DNA of 64,000 bases from Pseudosulfitobacter sp. DSM 107133 (GCF_022788695.1 NZ_CP085154.1:620001-684000); one strand, 5' to 3'; positions 50,397 through 59,503 are shown, counted from the stretch's first letter. Numbers and translations are program-made. Notes: generated from the sequence alone by a model not told the origin.

Positions 50397-50867
50397 ATGT
50401 CAGTTGACGCGACCGATCGGCGTATTCTCGAAGCGCTGCAACGCAAGGGGCGGATGTCGAATGCAGACCTGTCCGAACAGGTCAATCTCAGCGCTTCGGC
50501 TTGCCATCGGCGTGTGCAACGTCTTGAGGCCGAAGGGTACATCAAAGACTATGTTGCTCTGCTGGATGCACGCAAGATGGGCGTGTCGACCACTGTCTTT
50601 GTCGAAATCACCTTGCAAGGGCAGGCCGACGAGGTGCTGGACGCATTCGAGAAGGCCGTGCGGCGTATTCCTGATGTGCTGGAATGTCACCTGATGGCGG
50701 GCACCGCCGATTACATCCTGAAAGTCGTGGCCGAGAACACCGAGGATTTTGCACGCATCCATCGTCAGCATCTGGCGCGTCTGCCCGGTGTGGCGCAGAT
50801 GCAGTCCAGTTTTGCCCTGCGCACGGTGTTCAAGACGACGGCGTTGCCGGTCTGGGGGGAAAAATGA
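50397..50867 (+). CDS. Lrp/AsnC-family regulator (AldR-like)
   Basis: A 156-residue regulator: helix-turn-helix DRRILEALQRKGRMSNADLS, then LSASACHRRVQRLEAEGYIK, and RAM domain CHLMAGTADYILKVVAENTE. The divergent alanine dehydrogenase points to an AldR/BkdR-type role in sensing alanine or a related amino acid. Its stop overlaps the GMC oxidoreductase start as ATGA, so it also heads an operon with that enzyme. Confidence 0.9.
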   Translation: MSVDATDRRILEALQRKGRMSNADLSEQVNLSASACHRRVQRLEAEGYIKDYVALLDARKMGVSTTVFVEITLQGQADEVLDAFEKAVRRIPDVLECHLMAGTADYILKVVAENTEDFARIHRQHLARLPGVAQMQSSFALRTVFKTTALPVWGEK

Positions 50868-52453
50868 GCGATTGGGATTACATTGTCGTCGGTGCAGGCA
50901 GCGCCGGCTGTGTGGTGTCCAAACGGCTGAGCGATGCGGGGCACCGCGTGCTGCTGCTGGAGGCAGGCGGCAAGGACAATTACCATTGGGTGCACATCCC
51001 GATGGGCTATCTCTATTGCATCGGCAATCCGCGCACCGACTGGATGTACCGCACGGCTCCGGTAGACGGTCTGAACGGGCGGTCGCTGCTCTATCCGCGC
51101 GGCAAGGTTCTGGGCGGCTGTTCATCGATCAACGGCATGTTGTACCTGCGCGGGCAGGCGGCGGATTATGACGGCTGGCGGCAGATGGGGCTGACCGGCT
51201 GGGGCTGGGATGACGTGCTGCCCTATTTCAAGAAATCCGAGGATTACGTTGATGGACCGTCGGACATGCACGGGGCAGGCGGCGAATGGCGGGTGGAAAA
51301 CCAGCGCCTGCACTGGGACCTGCTGGACGACTGGATGGAGGCGGCGGCGGCTTGGGGGCTGCCCAAGGTCAGCGACTTTAACACCGGCGACAACGAGGGT
51401 GTGGGATATTTCCGCGTCAACCAGCGGGGCGGCTGGCGGATGAACACGGCCAAGGCCTTCCTGCGCACCGCGACAGGCAAGACGCTAAAAGTCGAAACGC
51501 AGGCCCACACCCGCCGAATCCTGATCGAGGACGGGCGCGCCGTGGGCGTGGAATACGACCGTGCCGGTGTGACCCGTCAGGCGCGGGCCGGGGCCGAGGT
51601 GATCCTGTGCGCTGGTGCGGTCAACAGCCCGCAAATCCTGCAACTGTCGGGCATCGGACCGGGCGATCTGCTGCAAGATCATGGCATTGCCGTCCAGCAG
51701 GACGCGCCGCAAGTGGGGGCCAATTTGCAAGACCACCTGCAATTGCGCTGCGCGTGGCGCCTGTCAGGAGCAAAGACGCTGAACACCATGGCCAACAGCC
51801 TGTGGGGCAAGGCGATGATCGGCATGGAATACGCCCTGCGCCGCAGCGGGCCGATGTCGATGGCGCCCAGCCAGTTGGGGGCCTTCAGCAAGTCGCGCCC
51901 GGATCTGGCAACGGCGGATCTGGAATATCACGTGCAGCCGCTGTCGCTCGAGGCGTTTGGCCAGCCCTTGCACAATTTCCCCGCCATCACCGCCAGCGTC
52001 TGCAACCTGCGCCCCGAAAGCCGTGGAACGGTGCAGATTACCTCGGCGGACCCACACGAGGCACCGGAGATCGCGCCCAACTACCTGTCGACCGAAGGCG
52101 ACCGGCAGGTGGCGCGGGATGCCATCCGGCAGGTGCGGGCGATCATGGCCCAGACGCCGATGCAGCGCTATGCGCCCAAGGAGATGAAGCCGGGCGCGCA
52201 GGCGCAGACCGATGCGGAACTGGCACAGGCAGCGGGCGATGTGGGCACGACGATCTTTCATCCCACCTGTACCGTGCGCATGGGTGGCGATGATGCACCG
52301 CTGGACGCCGAGTTGCGCCTGCGCGGGGTGGGCGGCCTGCGCGTGGTGGATGCCAGCGCTATGCCAGCGATCCCCAGCGGCAACACCAATGCACCGACGA
52401 TCATGATGGCGGAAAAGGCCAGCGACATGATCCTGGCCGCAGCGCGGGGCTGA
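50864..52453 (+). CDS. GMC-family flavin oxidoreductase (choline dehydrogenase-like)
   Basis: A 529-residue protein starting MSDWDYIVVGAGSAGCVVSK, the FAD-binding Rossmann motif. GMC signatures follow: LYPRGKVLGGCSSINGMLYL and the second box around GAVNSPQILQLSGIGPG. The active-site His is in TIFHPTCTVRMGG, and the end VVDASAMPAIPSGNTNAPTI is typical. It resembles BetA, but no other betaine genes are nearby; the substrate could be another alcohol. Coupled to the AldR-like regulator. Confidence 0.9.
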   Translation: MSDWDYIVVGAGSAGCVVSKRLSDAGHRVLLLEAGGKDNYHWVHIPMGYLYCIGNPRTDWMYRTAPVDGLNGRSLLYPRGKVLGGCSSINGMLYLRGQAADYDGWRQMGLTGWGWDDVLPYFKKSEDYVDGPSDMHGAGGEWRVENQRLHWDLLDDWMEAAAAWGLPKVSDFNTGDNEGVGYFRVNQRGGWRMNTAKAFLRTATGKTLKVETQAHTRRILIEDGRAVGVEYDRAGVTRQARAGAEVILCAGAVNSPQILQLSGIGPGDLLQDHGIAVQQDAPQVGANLQDHLQLRCAWRLSGAKTLNTMANSLWGKAMIGMEYALRRSGPMSMAPSQLGAFSKSRPDLATADLEYHVQPLSLEAFGQPLHNFPAITASVCNLRPESRGTVQITSADPHEAPEIAPNYLSTEGDRQVARDAIRQVRAIMAQTPMQRYAPKEMKPGAQAQTDAELAQAAGDVGTTIFHPTCTVRMGGDDAPLDAELRLRGVGGLRVVDASAMPAIPSGNTNAPTIMMAEKASDMILAAARG

Positions 52454-52484
52454 GGGCGATTCGCCAGCCCTTGAAAACAACAAA

Positions 52485-52510
52485 CCCCCGCAGGCGCTGC
52501 CATGCGGGGG
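52485..52510 (-). terminator. Rho-independent terminator after rpsU
   Basis: CCCCCGCA and TGCGGGGG form an 8-bp stem with a 10-base loop. On the minus strand it is followed by TTTGTTGTTTT, so it terminates rpsU. Confidence 0.75.
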
Positions 52511-52545
52511 TCCGTAATCTTAAAGCAGCTTACGCCGGGGATGAC

Positions 52546-52752
52546 TTACATCATACCTTCGCGTTGAGCCTTTTTGCGTGCCAGCTTGCGGGCACGGCGG
52601 ATCGCTTCGGCTTTCTCGCGTGCTTTTTTCTCGGAGGGTTTCTCGAAATGCTGCTTGAGCTTCATTTCACGGAACACACCTTCGCGCTGAAGTTTTTTCT
52701 TCAGGGCGCGCAGCGCTTGATCGACGTTGTTGTCGCGAACACTAACCTGCAT
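52546..52752 (-). CDS. rpsU: 30S ribosomal protein S21
   Basis: A 68-residue basic protein: [40 protein letters not shown], and an Arg/Lys-rich tail. Normal length for alphaproteobacteria. It stands alone with its own terminator. S21 helps initiation by contacting the 3' end of 16S rRNA. Confidence 0.96.
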   Translation of the reverse strand: MQVSVRDNNVDQALRALKKKLQREGVFREMKLKQHFEKPSEKKAREKAEAIRRARKLARKKAQREGMM

Positions 52753-52868
52753 GTGGTTTTCACCACCTTTCTAAGTTGAGTTGCAAGGATTTGCAGGAAG
52801 TGGGCATATAGCAACTGTGCCCTAGTTTGTCCAGTACCCGGACGCACCCGCCACAAGGAGGTATCGAG

Positions 52869-53561
52869 ATGAACGCCAACTATGCCGAAACCAAAGAGGC
52901 GCTGTTGCAAGCCGCCTTGCCGCATGTCGCATTCGACGGCTGGACCGATGTGACGTTTCAGGCCGCCATCCGCGACGCGGACGTGGCTCCGGCGGTTGCA
53001 CGCGCTGTGTGCCCGCGTGGTGCGGTCGATCTGGCGCTGGCCTATCACGCGGCGGGCGATCAGGCGATGGTCGCGCGGTTGCAGTCCGAAGACCTGAGCG
53101 CCCTGCGCTTTCGTGACCGTATCGCTGCGGCTGTCCGTTACCGGCTTGAGGCGGTCGAGGACAAGGAAGCCGTGCGCCGTGGCACCACGCTGTTTGCGCT
53201 GCCGAACCATGCCGCCGACGGGGCCAAGGCGATCTGGGGCACCGCCGATGCCATCTGGACCGCGCTGGGGGACACCTCGGACGATGTGAACTGGTACACC
53301 AAGCGGGCCACGCTGTCGGGTGTCTATGGTTCGACCGTTCTGTATTGGCTGGGCGATGACAGTGTCGACCATCAGGCGACATGGGCGTTTCTGGACAGGC
53401 GCATCGACAACGTCATGCAGATCGAAAAGGTCAAGGCGCAGGTGCGTGACAATCCGGTGCTGTCCAGGCTGATGGCAGGGCCGAACAAGTTGATGGAGAC
53501 GATCAGGCGCCCCTCCGACACAGGCGGTTTTCCCGGTCGCTGGAGCAAGCCGCGCAACTGA
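52869..53561 (+). CDS. COQ9-family ubiquinone biosynthesis protein
   Basis: A 230-residue protein of the COQ9 family. It binds lipid and supports the hydroxylation step of ubiquinone synthesis in mitochondria and alphaproteobacteria. Landmarks are ETKEALLQAALPHVAFDGWT, DEAVR-like helices around FRDRIAAAVRYRLEAVEDKE, and DVNWYTKRATLSGVYGSTVL. GGAG lies 10 bases before the ATG at 52869. It is divergent from rpsU. Confidence 0.9.
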   Translation: MNANYAETKEALLQAALPHVAFDGWTDVTFQAAIRDADVAPAVARAVCPRGAVDLALAYHAAGDQAMVARLQSEDLSALRFRDRIAAAVRYRLEAVEDKEAVRRGTTLFALPNHAADGAKAIWGTADAIWTALGDTSDDVNWYTKRATLSGVYGSTVLYWLGDDSVDHQATWAFLDRRIDNVMQIEKVKAQVRDNPVLSRLMAGPNKLMETIRRPSDTGGFPGRWSKPRN

Positions 53562-53653
53562 CGCGACGTGCCATGTCTGGCGCGCCATACGGTATCGGTT
53601 CCGTCGTCGGCTGCGGCCTGTTAGGCATGTGCAAATGACATTCAGGAGGCCCT

Positions 53654-54643
53654 ATGACACAGACCATGCGCGCGATTGAGATCACCAGGCCCGGCGGACC
53701 CGAGGTGCTGCAACCCACAGACCGCCCCGTGCCGCAGGCCGGCCATGGTCAGGTTGTGATCAAAGTGGCCTTTGCTGGTGTGAACCGCCCCGATGCCCTG
53801 CAACGCGCAGGCATGTACGCCCCGCCCAAAACCGCCAGCGACCTGCCCGGACTGGAAGCTTCGGGCGTGATTTCCGCCGTTGGCGCCGGTGTCAGCGACT
53901 GGGCCGTGGGCGACAAGGTTTGCGCCCTGCTGCCCGGCGGTGGCTATGCCGAATATGTGGCGACACCTGCCGCACATTGCCTGCCGGTGCCCGACGGCAT
54001 GGATATGAAACAGGCGGCCTGCCTGCCCGAAACCTTTTTTACCGTCTGGTCCAACGTGTTCACGCGCGGCGGGCTGAAAGGCGGCGAACGTTTCCTGATC
54101 CATGGCGGGTCCAGCGGGATCGGCACGACAGCGATCCAGCTTGCGCAACATTTTGGGGCACGGGTCTTTGTCACCGCCGGTTCGGCCGAAAAATGCACCG
54201 CCTGCGTCGATCTGGGCGCCGAGCGGGCGATCAACTACAAGGACGAGGATTTCGTCACAGTGATGAAAGAGGCGGGCGGTGCCGATCTGATCCTGGATAT
54301 GGTGGGCGGCGATTACATCCCGCGCAACCTGTCGGCGCTGGCCGATGACGGGCGGCTGGTGCAAATCGCCTTTCTGCAAGGGCCCAAGGTCGAGATGAAC
54401 TTTGCGCAGCTGATGACACGCCGCCTGACGATGACAGGCAGCACCCTGCGCCCGCAAAGCGATCTGGCCAAGGCGCGCATCGCACAAGACCTGCGCGAGG
54501 CGGTCTGGCCGCTGTTGGCTGCGGGCAAGATTGCACCGGTGATGGACAGCACCTTTGCCTTTGAACAGGCCAGCGATGCCCATGCGCGCATGGAAACCAG
54601 CACGCATATCGGCAAGATCGTCCTTGAAATCGGCAGCGCATAA
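53654..54643 (+). CDS. NAD(P)H-quinone oxidoreductase, PIG3/TIGR02824 type
   Basis: A 329-residue zinc-free medium-chain dehydrogenase. The start TMRAIEITRPGGPEVLQPTD, the LIHGGSSGIGTTAIQLAQHF nucleotide-binding loop and VTAGSAEKCTACVDLGAERA are those of PIG3-like quinone reductases. It likely reduces quinones with NADPH. A second quinone reductase follows after 13 bases in the same operon. Confidence 0.88.
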   Translation: MTQTMRAIEITRPGGPEVLQPTDRPVPQAGHGQVVIKVAFAGVNRPDALQRAGMYAPPKTASDLPGLEASGVISAVGAGVSDWAVGDKVCALLPGGGYAEYVATPAAHCLPVPDGMDMKQAACLPETFFTVWSNVFTRGGLKGGERFLIHGGSSGIGTTAIQLAQHFGARVFVTAGSAEKCTACVDLGAERAINYKDEDFVTVMKEAGGADLILDMVGGDYIPRNLSALADDGRLVQIAFLQGPKVEMNFAQLMTRRLTMTGSTLRPQSDLAKARIAQDLREAVWPLLAAGKIAPVMDSTFAFEQASDAHARMETSTHIGKIVLEIGSA

Positions 54644-54656
54644 GAGGGAGCGGAAC

Positions 54657-55631
54657 ATGGCACTGACAGCACTGATCAAGGAACACGGCGGCCCCGAGAA
54701 CTTTCTCCTCGAAGACCGTCCTGTCGGCAATCCCGGCCCGGGCGAGGTGCGTATCGCACACAAGGCCATCGGCCTGAACTTTATCGACGTATACCAGCGC
54801 AGCGGTCTTTATCCGATGGAACTGCCGCACGCCTTGGGGATGGAGGCTGCGGGCATCGTCGAAGCGGTTGGCGAGGGGGTGACCCACCTTAGGGCGGGGG
54901 ATCGTGCCGCCTATGCCGCGCAGCCGCCCGGTGCCTATTGCGAGGCACGGGTGATGCCGGCCGCGCAGGTTTGCCCGCTGCCCGACGATATCAGCTTTGA
55001 ACAGGGCGCCGCGATGATGCTGAAAGGGCTGACGGCGCAATATCTGCTGAACCGCACAACGCCTTTGCAGATGAACGACACGGTGTTGTTTCACGCTGCT
55101 GCCGGTGGTGTCGGGCTGATCGCCTGCCAATGGGCGCGCTCGGAAGGGATCAAGCTGATCGGCACCGCTGGAACAGATGAAAAATGTGCGCTGGCAGTGG
55201 AACATGGCGCCACCCATTGCATCAACTACCGCACGCAAGACTGGGTCGCGGAAGTGCGGGCGCTGACCGATGGTCAGGGGGTTGATGCCGTGATGGACGC
55301 AGTTGGCAAAGACACGTTTGATGGGTCACTCGACAGCCTGAAACCCCTGGGCATGATGATCTCTTTCGGCAATGCCTCTGGCCCCGTGCCGCCCTTTAAT
55401 CTGGGTATTCTGGGGCCCAAAGGATCACTGAAAATCACACGCCCCACGATCTTTACCCACATCGCGGACCACGCCAGCTGTCAGCAGATGGCGCAGCATC
55501 TGTATGACAAGGTACTGTCGGGCGACGTGGATATTCGCATCGACCAGCGCTTTGCCCTTGCCGACGTGGCCGACGCCCACCGCGCGCTTGAGGCGCGCAA
55601 GACGACAGGCAGCACCATACTCACGCTCTAG
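54657..55631 (+). CDS. Quinone oxidoreductase (Qor-like)
   Basis: A 324-residue medium-chain dehydrogenase without zinc. MALTALIKEHGGPENFLLED, then AIGLNFIDVYQRSGLYPMEL and LFHAAAGGVGLIACQWARSE are the QOR family blocks. It is smaller than and only distantly similar to the gene before it, so the pair is not a recent tandem copy. GGGAG precedes the ATG at 54657. Confidence 0.9.
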   Translation: MALTALIKEHGGPENFLLEDRPVGNPGPGEVRIAHKAIGLNFIDVYQRSGLYPMELPHALGMEAAGIVEAVGEGVTHLRAGDRAAYAAQPPGAYCEARVMPAAQVCPLPDDISFEQGAAMMLKGLTAQYLLNRTTPLQMNDTVLFHAAAGGVGLIACQWARSEGIKLIGTAGTDEKCALAVEHGATHCINYRTQDWVAEVRALTDGQGVDAVMDAVGKDTFDGSLDSLKPLGMMISFGNASGPVPPFNLGILGPKGSLKITRPTIFTHIADHASCQQMAQHLYDKVLSGDVDIRIDQRFALADVADAHRALEARKTTGSTILTL

Positions 55632-55650
55632 CGCGTGCCGCCCCTGCGGG

Positions 55651-55683
55651 AGCCTCCGGCGGGGATTTATGAGAACCAGAGAA
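55651..55683 (+). repeat. Dispersed intergenic repeat, copy R5 (diverged)
   Basis: AGCCTCCGGCGGGGATTTAT, then GAGAACCAGAGAAGG. It matches the GC-rich half of R1 well and the second half weakly. R6 lies inverted 50 bases further on. Confidence 0.5.
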
Positions 55684-55734
55684 GGGGCGGACGTTACGGT
55701 GATCCGCCCCTTCTTCGTGCTCGCGTGATGTCTC

Positions 55735-55765
55735 TTTTGGCCCTAAATATCCCCGCCGGAGGCAT
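55735..55765 (-). repeat. Dispersed intergenic repeat, copy R6 (diverged)
   Basis: On the minus strand GATGCCTCCGGCGGGGATAT, then TTAGGGCCAAAAG. Together with R5 it forms a head-to-head pair between the convergent quinone reductase and RNase T2 genes. Confidence 0.5.
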
Positions 55766-55777
55766 CCGCAATCGCCA

Positions 55778-56407
55778 CTATCGCACTGGATCGAAAATGG
55801 CGTCTTTCATCCGGCAATCGCGCACTACGTCCTGCCCGCAAGGCACCGGTTTCAGGTCGCGAGACAGGCAAATGCGCGCTTCCTGGATCATGCCGTCCCG
55901 GCATGTGATGGTGATGCCGTCGCGCTCGAAACCGGGGTTGGCTTGCAGGAAGGCCGCTTCGATGACCGAGGCGGGCAGCTTCATGCGTTTGGTGATTTTG
56001 CGAAAGACCGGCGGGCGCACCACGGTGGCAAAGGCCGCGCGGGACAGAGCATAGTAGTCGGCAGCGCTCAGCCCCGAACAGGTCCCGTGTTTCTTCCATT
56101 GGTGCCAGGCCAGACCGGATGTGCCCATGATATCCGCCATTTGCGCGGTCATGCCCTGCGACGGCGGGCGTTCTGCCGTGTTGCAATAAGAAGGGTAGCC
56201 GCGATGGTATTGTGGCCACAGTCCGTGCAAGATCCACCCGTGGTCCTTGCTGGTATCGCATTGCGGCGAGTGGCGCGCGTCGCCTTCCAGCGCGCACCAG
56301 TTGGGCGACCAGGACAGCGCCATAACGTAATAGTCGAAGGTGCCAGCGCGGTCATTTCCGGCCCATACGGGCAGGGCCAACAATAGCCAGATCAGTGCTG
56401 CGCGCAT
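55778..56407 (-). CDS. Ribonuclease T2 family protein
   Basis: A 209-residue exported RNase with a signal peptide (MRAALIWLLLALPVWA). The two catalytic boxes are present: HGWILHGLWPQY (CAS1) and LAWHQWKKHGTCS (CAS2), with both active-site His. Eight cysteines suggest disulfides in the periplasm. It cleaves RNA to cyclic phosphates, possibly for phosphorus scavenging, which fits the cpdB-like gene farther along. Confidence 0.9.
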   Translation of the reverse strand: MRAALIWLLLALPVWAGNDRAGTFDYYVMALSWSPNWCALEGDARHSPQCDTSKDHGWILHGLWPQYHRGYPSYCNTAERPPSQGMTAQMADIMGTSGLAWHQWKKHGTCSGLSAADYYALSRAAFATVVRPPVFRKITKRMKLPASVIEAAFLQANPGFERDGITITCRDGMIQEARICLSRDLKPVPCGQDVVRDCRMKDAIFDPVR

Positions 56408-56534
56408 TCGCCTCTTTCCTTATGGACTGCAGGGCATTATATAGCGCCCAAGTTCCCCGACAATGGAAACCGTTCTGCCCCGCAGGACAGCCTCTTTCAG
56501 GCGACGGGAAAGTTATGCTTAAAGGAGCGAGACA

Positions 56535-57293
56535 ATGGCAAAACCGATTATGGCCAAGGCGACAGCCGTCTGGCTGGTAGACAATACGACAATCAGCTTC
56601 AAGCAGATTGCCGACTTTGTTGAAATGCACGAGCTGGAAGTGCAGGGCATCGCAGATGGCGACGTTGCCACAGGCGTCAAAGGTTTTGACCCCGTAGCGA
56701 ACAACCAGCTGACACAGGACGAAATCGACGCGGCGGAAAAGAACCCGCTGCACAAGCTGAAGCTGAAATTCAACGCGGCTGCCCAAGGCGAAGAAAAACG
56801 CCGCGGTCCGCGTTACACGCCCCTGTCGAAACGTCAGGACCGCCCTGCGGCGATCTATTGGCTGGTCAAGTTCCACCCCGAGTTGGCTGACAGCCAGATT
56901 TCGAAGCTGGTGGGGACAACCAAACCGACCATTCAGGCGATTCGCGAGCGCACGCACTGGAACATTGCCAACATCCAGCCGGTCGATCCGGTGGCGCTGG
57001 GCCTGACCAAACAATCCGAGCTGGACGCCGCCGTGCAAAAGGCCGCTGCCAAAAAGGCAGCCGAGGGTGCTGTGATGACCGACGACGAACGTCGCAAGCT
57101 GGTCAGCACGGAGCAAAGCCTGGGTATGGATGCCGAGCCCAAGATCCCGACGGCAATCGAAGGTCTGGAGACATTCAGCCTGTCGGGTCATGACGATGAT
57201 GATGACGACGATGACCACAAGAAAAGCGCGCACCTGGACGCGGACAACCTGTTCAACCTGCCCGAAAGCGGCGAGGACGACGAACAGCCGTAA
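56535..57293 (+). CDS. DUF1013 (TrcR-like) regulator
   Basis: A 252-residue alphaproteobacterial protein. AKPIMAKATAVWLVDNTTIS then FKQIADFVEMHELEVQGIAD and PAAIYWLVKFHPELADSQIS with KLVGTTKPTIQAIRERTHWN are the DUF1013 blocks; the last is a helix-turn-helix. Homologues have been called TrcR, an RNA-polymerase-associated cell-cycle regulator. The C-terminus is an Asp-rich tail. Strong terminator after the stop. Confidence 0.85.
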   Translation: MAKPIMAKATAVWLVDNTTISFKQIADFVEMHELEVQGIADGDVATGVKGFDPVANNQLTQDEIDAAEKNPLHKLKLKFNAAAQGEEKRRGPRYTPLSKRQDRPAAIYWLVKFHPELADSQISKLVGTTKPTIQAIRERTHWNIANIQPVDPVALGLTKQSELDAAVQKAAAKKAAEGAVMTDDERRKLVSTEQSLGMDAEPKIPTAIEGLETFSLSGHDDDDDDDDHKKSAHLDADNLFNLPESGEDDEQP

Positions 57294-57316
57294 GCTTCTG
57301 GTAAATTTTGGCTTTT

Positions 57317-57348
57317 GGGCGGCAGGAGTGATCCTGCCGCCCTTTTTT
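57317..57348 (+). terminator. Rho-independent terminator after the DUF1013 gene
   Basis: GGGCGGCAGGA, loop GTGA, TCCTGCCGCCC, then TTTTTT. A perfect 11-bp stem 23 bases after the stop. Confidence 0.9.
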
Positions 57349-57366
57349 ACTGTCTTGCCCTGATGC

Positions 57367-57409
57367 GAAAATGCGAGGGAAACAACAAAATGACTCGTAT
57401 CGCATTTTC
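57367..57409. promoter_or_regulatory. Inverted repeat upstream of the ornithine decarboxylase leader
   Basis: GAAAATGCGA (57367-57376) and its exact complement TCGCATTTTC (57400-57409) lie between the terminator and the leader RNA. They may be an operator or promoter-proximal site. Confidence 0.4.
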
Positions 57410-57439
57410 TGTATTGCACGAATCCGCAATGCGTATACA

Positions 57440-57573
57440 CGCGCCTTCACAGACGCCAACGCACGCGCCTCTGGCCGGTCAGTCCAACTGACTGACCCGC
57501 GTTTATGTAGCGACGGTAACGTCTCTGAGACTCAACCCCGCCCTTAGATGGGCGGTTGCCATTGGAGATGACC
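57440..57573 (+). ncRNA. speF-like leader RNA of ornithine decarboxylase
   Basis: Directly before the decarboxylase start are a small hairpin GACG-GTAA-CGTC (57512-57523) and a hairpin CAACCCCGCCC / GGGCGGTTG (57533-57558), then GCCATTGGAG with the ribosome site. This order matches what I recall of the alphaproteobacterial speF motif, found upstream of ornithine decarboxylases. The second hairpin abuts the ribosome site, so folding could control translation. The 5' boundary is approximate. Confidence 0.6.
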
Positions 57574-58746
57574 ATGAACGTTACATACCGCGGCATTGCC
57601 CGCGCATCTGATGCTATTTCACATGACCGAGCGGCTGATTACATTGCCAGCCGCCGATTTGATCGCCCGACACTGGTGCTGGACCCTATGCGGGTGGCAG
57701 CACAGTATGATGCGCTGGCCGAGGGCCTGTCCGGTGCCCGCATCCACTATGCCGTGAAGGCAAACCCGCAACCCGAAATTATTGGCACACTCGTGGCCCG
57801 TGGATCGCGCTTTGACGCTGCGAGCCGGGCGGAAATCGAACTGTGCCTGAGCCAGGGCGCCGAAGCCTGTGACATTTCGTTCGGCAACACCATCAAGAAA
57901 GTGTCGGACATTGCGTTCGCCTATGGCGTGGGCATTGACCTGTTTGCCGCCGATGCGGAAGAAGAACTGCTGAAACTGGCCGAATATGCCCCCGGCGCGC
58001 GTGTCTACATCCGCGTGATCGTCGAGCATTCGCAAGCCGACTGGCCGCTCAGCCGTAAATTCGGCTGCTCTGCGGCGAAGGTCGTGCCGTTGATGGATAT
58101 GGCTGTGCAACTGGGCCTGCGCCCTGTTGGCATCTCGTTCCACGTTGGCAGCCAGACTCGCCGTGCGGCGTTCTGGAACCCTGTTCTGGATGAAATGGCC
58201 AAAGTCTGGACCATGGCGAAAGAAGCAGGCCATGACCTGACCGTCCTGAACCTGGGCGGCGGATTCCCTGCGTTCTATGGTGAAACCATTGACGCACCGC
58301 GCAGCTACGCGTCCGAGGTGATGCACGCAGTGCGCGCCCGTTTTGGCGCGGTTGATTATGTCATGGCAGAACCGGGTCGCGGTCTGGTGGCCGAAGCGGG
58401 TCACATCGCAGCCGAAGTGCTGCTGGTGTCGCGCAAGTCGGATGACGACATGCACCGCTGGGTCTATCTGGATATCGGCAAGTTCTCGGGTCTGGCCGAA
58501 ACCATGGACGAAGCCATTCGTTACCAGTTTGAAACCGGACGCGACAGCGACGAAATGGGTCCCTGTGTTCTGGCCGGCCCGTCCTGCGACAGTGCAGATG
58601 TGCTTTACGAAAAGCGCCCAATGATGTTGCCTGTCAGTCTGAGTGCCGGAGACAAGGTGATGATTCGCAACTGTGGGGCCTATACCACCACCTATGCGTC
58701 CATCGGGTTCAACGGATTTCCGCCGCTGGATGTGATCGTTCTCTGA
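57574..58746 (+). CDS. Ornithine decarboxylase (type III PLP)
   Basis: A 390-residue eukaryotic-type decarboxylase. It makes putrescine from ornithine. PLP Lys is in ARIHYAVKANPQPEI, the phosphate-binding loop is VLNLGGGFPAFYG, and the catalytic Cys region is LAGPSCDSADV with Asp. FHVGSQ is the conserved His-Val-Gly-Ser. The ATG at 57574 follows GGAG; an upstream TTG was not chosen. Lysine or diaminopimelate decarboxylase are less likely by length and motif. Confidence 0.9.
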   Translation: MNVTYRGIARASDAISHDRAADYIASRRFDRPTLVLDPMRVAAQYDALAEGLSGARIHYAVKANPQPEIIGTLVARGSRFDAASRAEIELCLSQGAEACDISFGNTIKKVSDIAFAYGVGIDLFAADAEEELLKLAEYAPGARVYIRVIVEHSQADWPLSRKFGCSAAKVVPLMDMAVQLGLRPVGISFHVGSQTRRAAFWNPVLDEMAKVWTMAKEAGHDLTVLNLGGGFPAFYGETIDAPRSYASEVMHAVRARFGAVDYVMAEPGRGLVAEAGHIAAEVLLVSRKSDDDMHRWVYLDIGKFSGLAETMDEAIRYQFETGRDSDEMGPCVLAGPSCDSADVLYEKRPMMLPVSLSAGDKVMIRNCGAYTTTYASIGFNGFPPLDVIVL

Positions 58747-58765
58747 ACGATAGATCGCGCGGAAT

Positions 58766-58803
58766 AGGGTCGTCTGCTTTGGGAGGAGCAGGCGGCCTTT
58801 TTC
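58766..58803 (+). terminator. Probable terminator after ornithine decarboxylase
   Basis: GTCGTCTGCTTT and GAGCAGGCGGCC pair with G-U wobble around a short loop and are followed by TTTTTCG. It separates this gene from convergent recR. Confidence 0.65.
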
Positions 58804-58820
58804 GTTTTATTACAGCGGGT

Positions 58821-59414
58821 TCAAACCGGTTTGCGGGCGTTTAGTGCGGCGGTGATTGTGCCGTCGTCCAGGTAGTCCAGCTCGCCGCCGATGGGCACGC
58901 CCTGGGCCAATGTGGTCAGCGTGACACTGCCCTCAAGCTGGTCTGCGATATAGTGTGCGGTGGTCTGGCCGTCGATCGTGGCGTTCAGCGCAAGGATGAC
59001 TTCGCGCACGTCTTCGGCGCCGATCCGGTCGATCAGACGGGGAATCCGCAATTCTTCGGGGCCTATGGCATCCAGCGCCGACAGGGTCCCGCCCAGCACA
59101 TGATAGCGCCCCTTGAACACGCCCGAGCGTTCCATGGCCCACAGGTCGGCCACGTCCTCGACCACGCAAAGTTCACCGTTCTGGCGTTTGTTCGAGGTGC
59201 AGATATCGCAGACATCTGATGTGCCGACATTGCCGCAGTTCAGACATTCGCGTGCGGTGGCGGCAACGGTCTGCATCACGTCGGCCAGCGGTGTCAGCAG
59301 CAATGCGCGCTTGCGGATCAGATGCAACACCGCACGCCGTGCCGACCGGGGGCCGAGGCCGGGCAGTTTCGCCATCATCTCGATCAGGGCGTCAATGTCG
59401 TCGGTCGAGCTCAC
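58821..59414 (-). CDS. recR: Recombination mediator RecR
   Basis: A 197-residue protein, normal length. Order: helix-hairpin-helix ([20 protein letters not shown]), zinc finger [16 protein letters not shown], Toprim domain ([20 protein letters not shown]) and the C-terminal Walker-B-like region. RecR with RecF or RecO loads RecA at gaps. It lies in the dnaX-ybaB-recR gene order typical of bacteria. Confidence 0.97.
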   Translation of the reverse strand: MSSTDDIDALIEMMAKLPGLGPRSARRAVLHLIRKRALLLTPLADVMQTVAATARECLNCGNVGTSDVCDICTSNKRQNGELCVVEDVADLWAMERSGVFKGRYHVLGGTLSALDAIGPEELRIPRLIDRIGAEDVREVILALNATIDGQTTAHYIADQLEGSVTLTTLAQGVPIGGELDYLDDGTITAALNARKPV

Positions 59415-59463
59415 GCGGGGTCCTTGGGTTGCATTCCTGCCCGGTGGGGGCCTTTGGCAGGCC

Positions 59464-59498
59464 GACCCTCCGGGGGGAGTTTAAGGGGCAAGATGAAG
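59464..59498 (+). repeat. Dispersed intergenic repeat, copy R4
   Basis: GACCCTCCGGGGGGAGTTTA, then AGGGGCAAGATGAAG, lies in the 89-base gap between recR and ybaB, inside the operon and opposite to its direction. Confidence 0.7.
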
Positions 59499-59503
59499 CC
59501 TGT

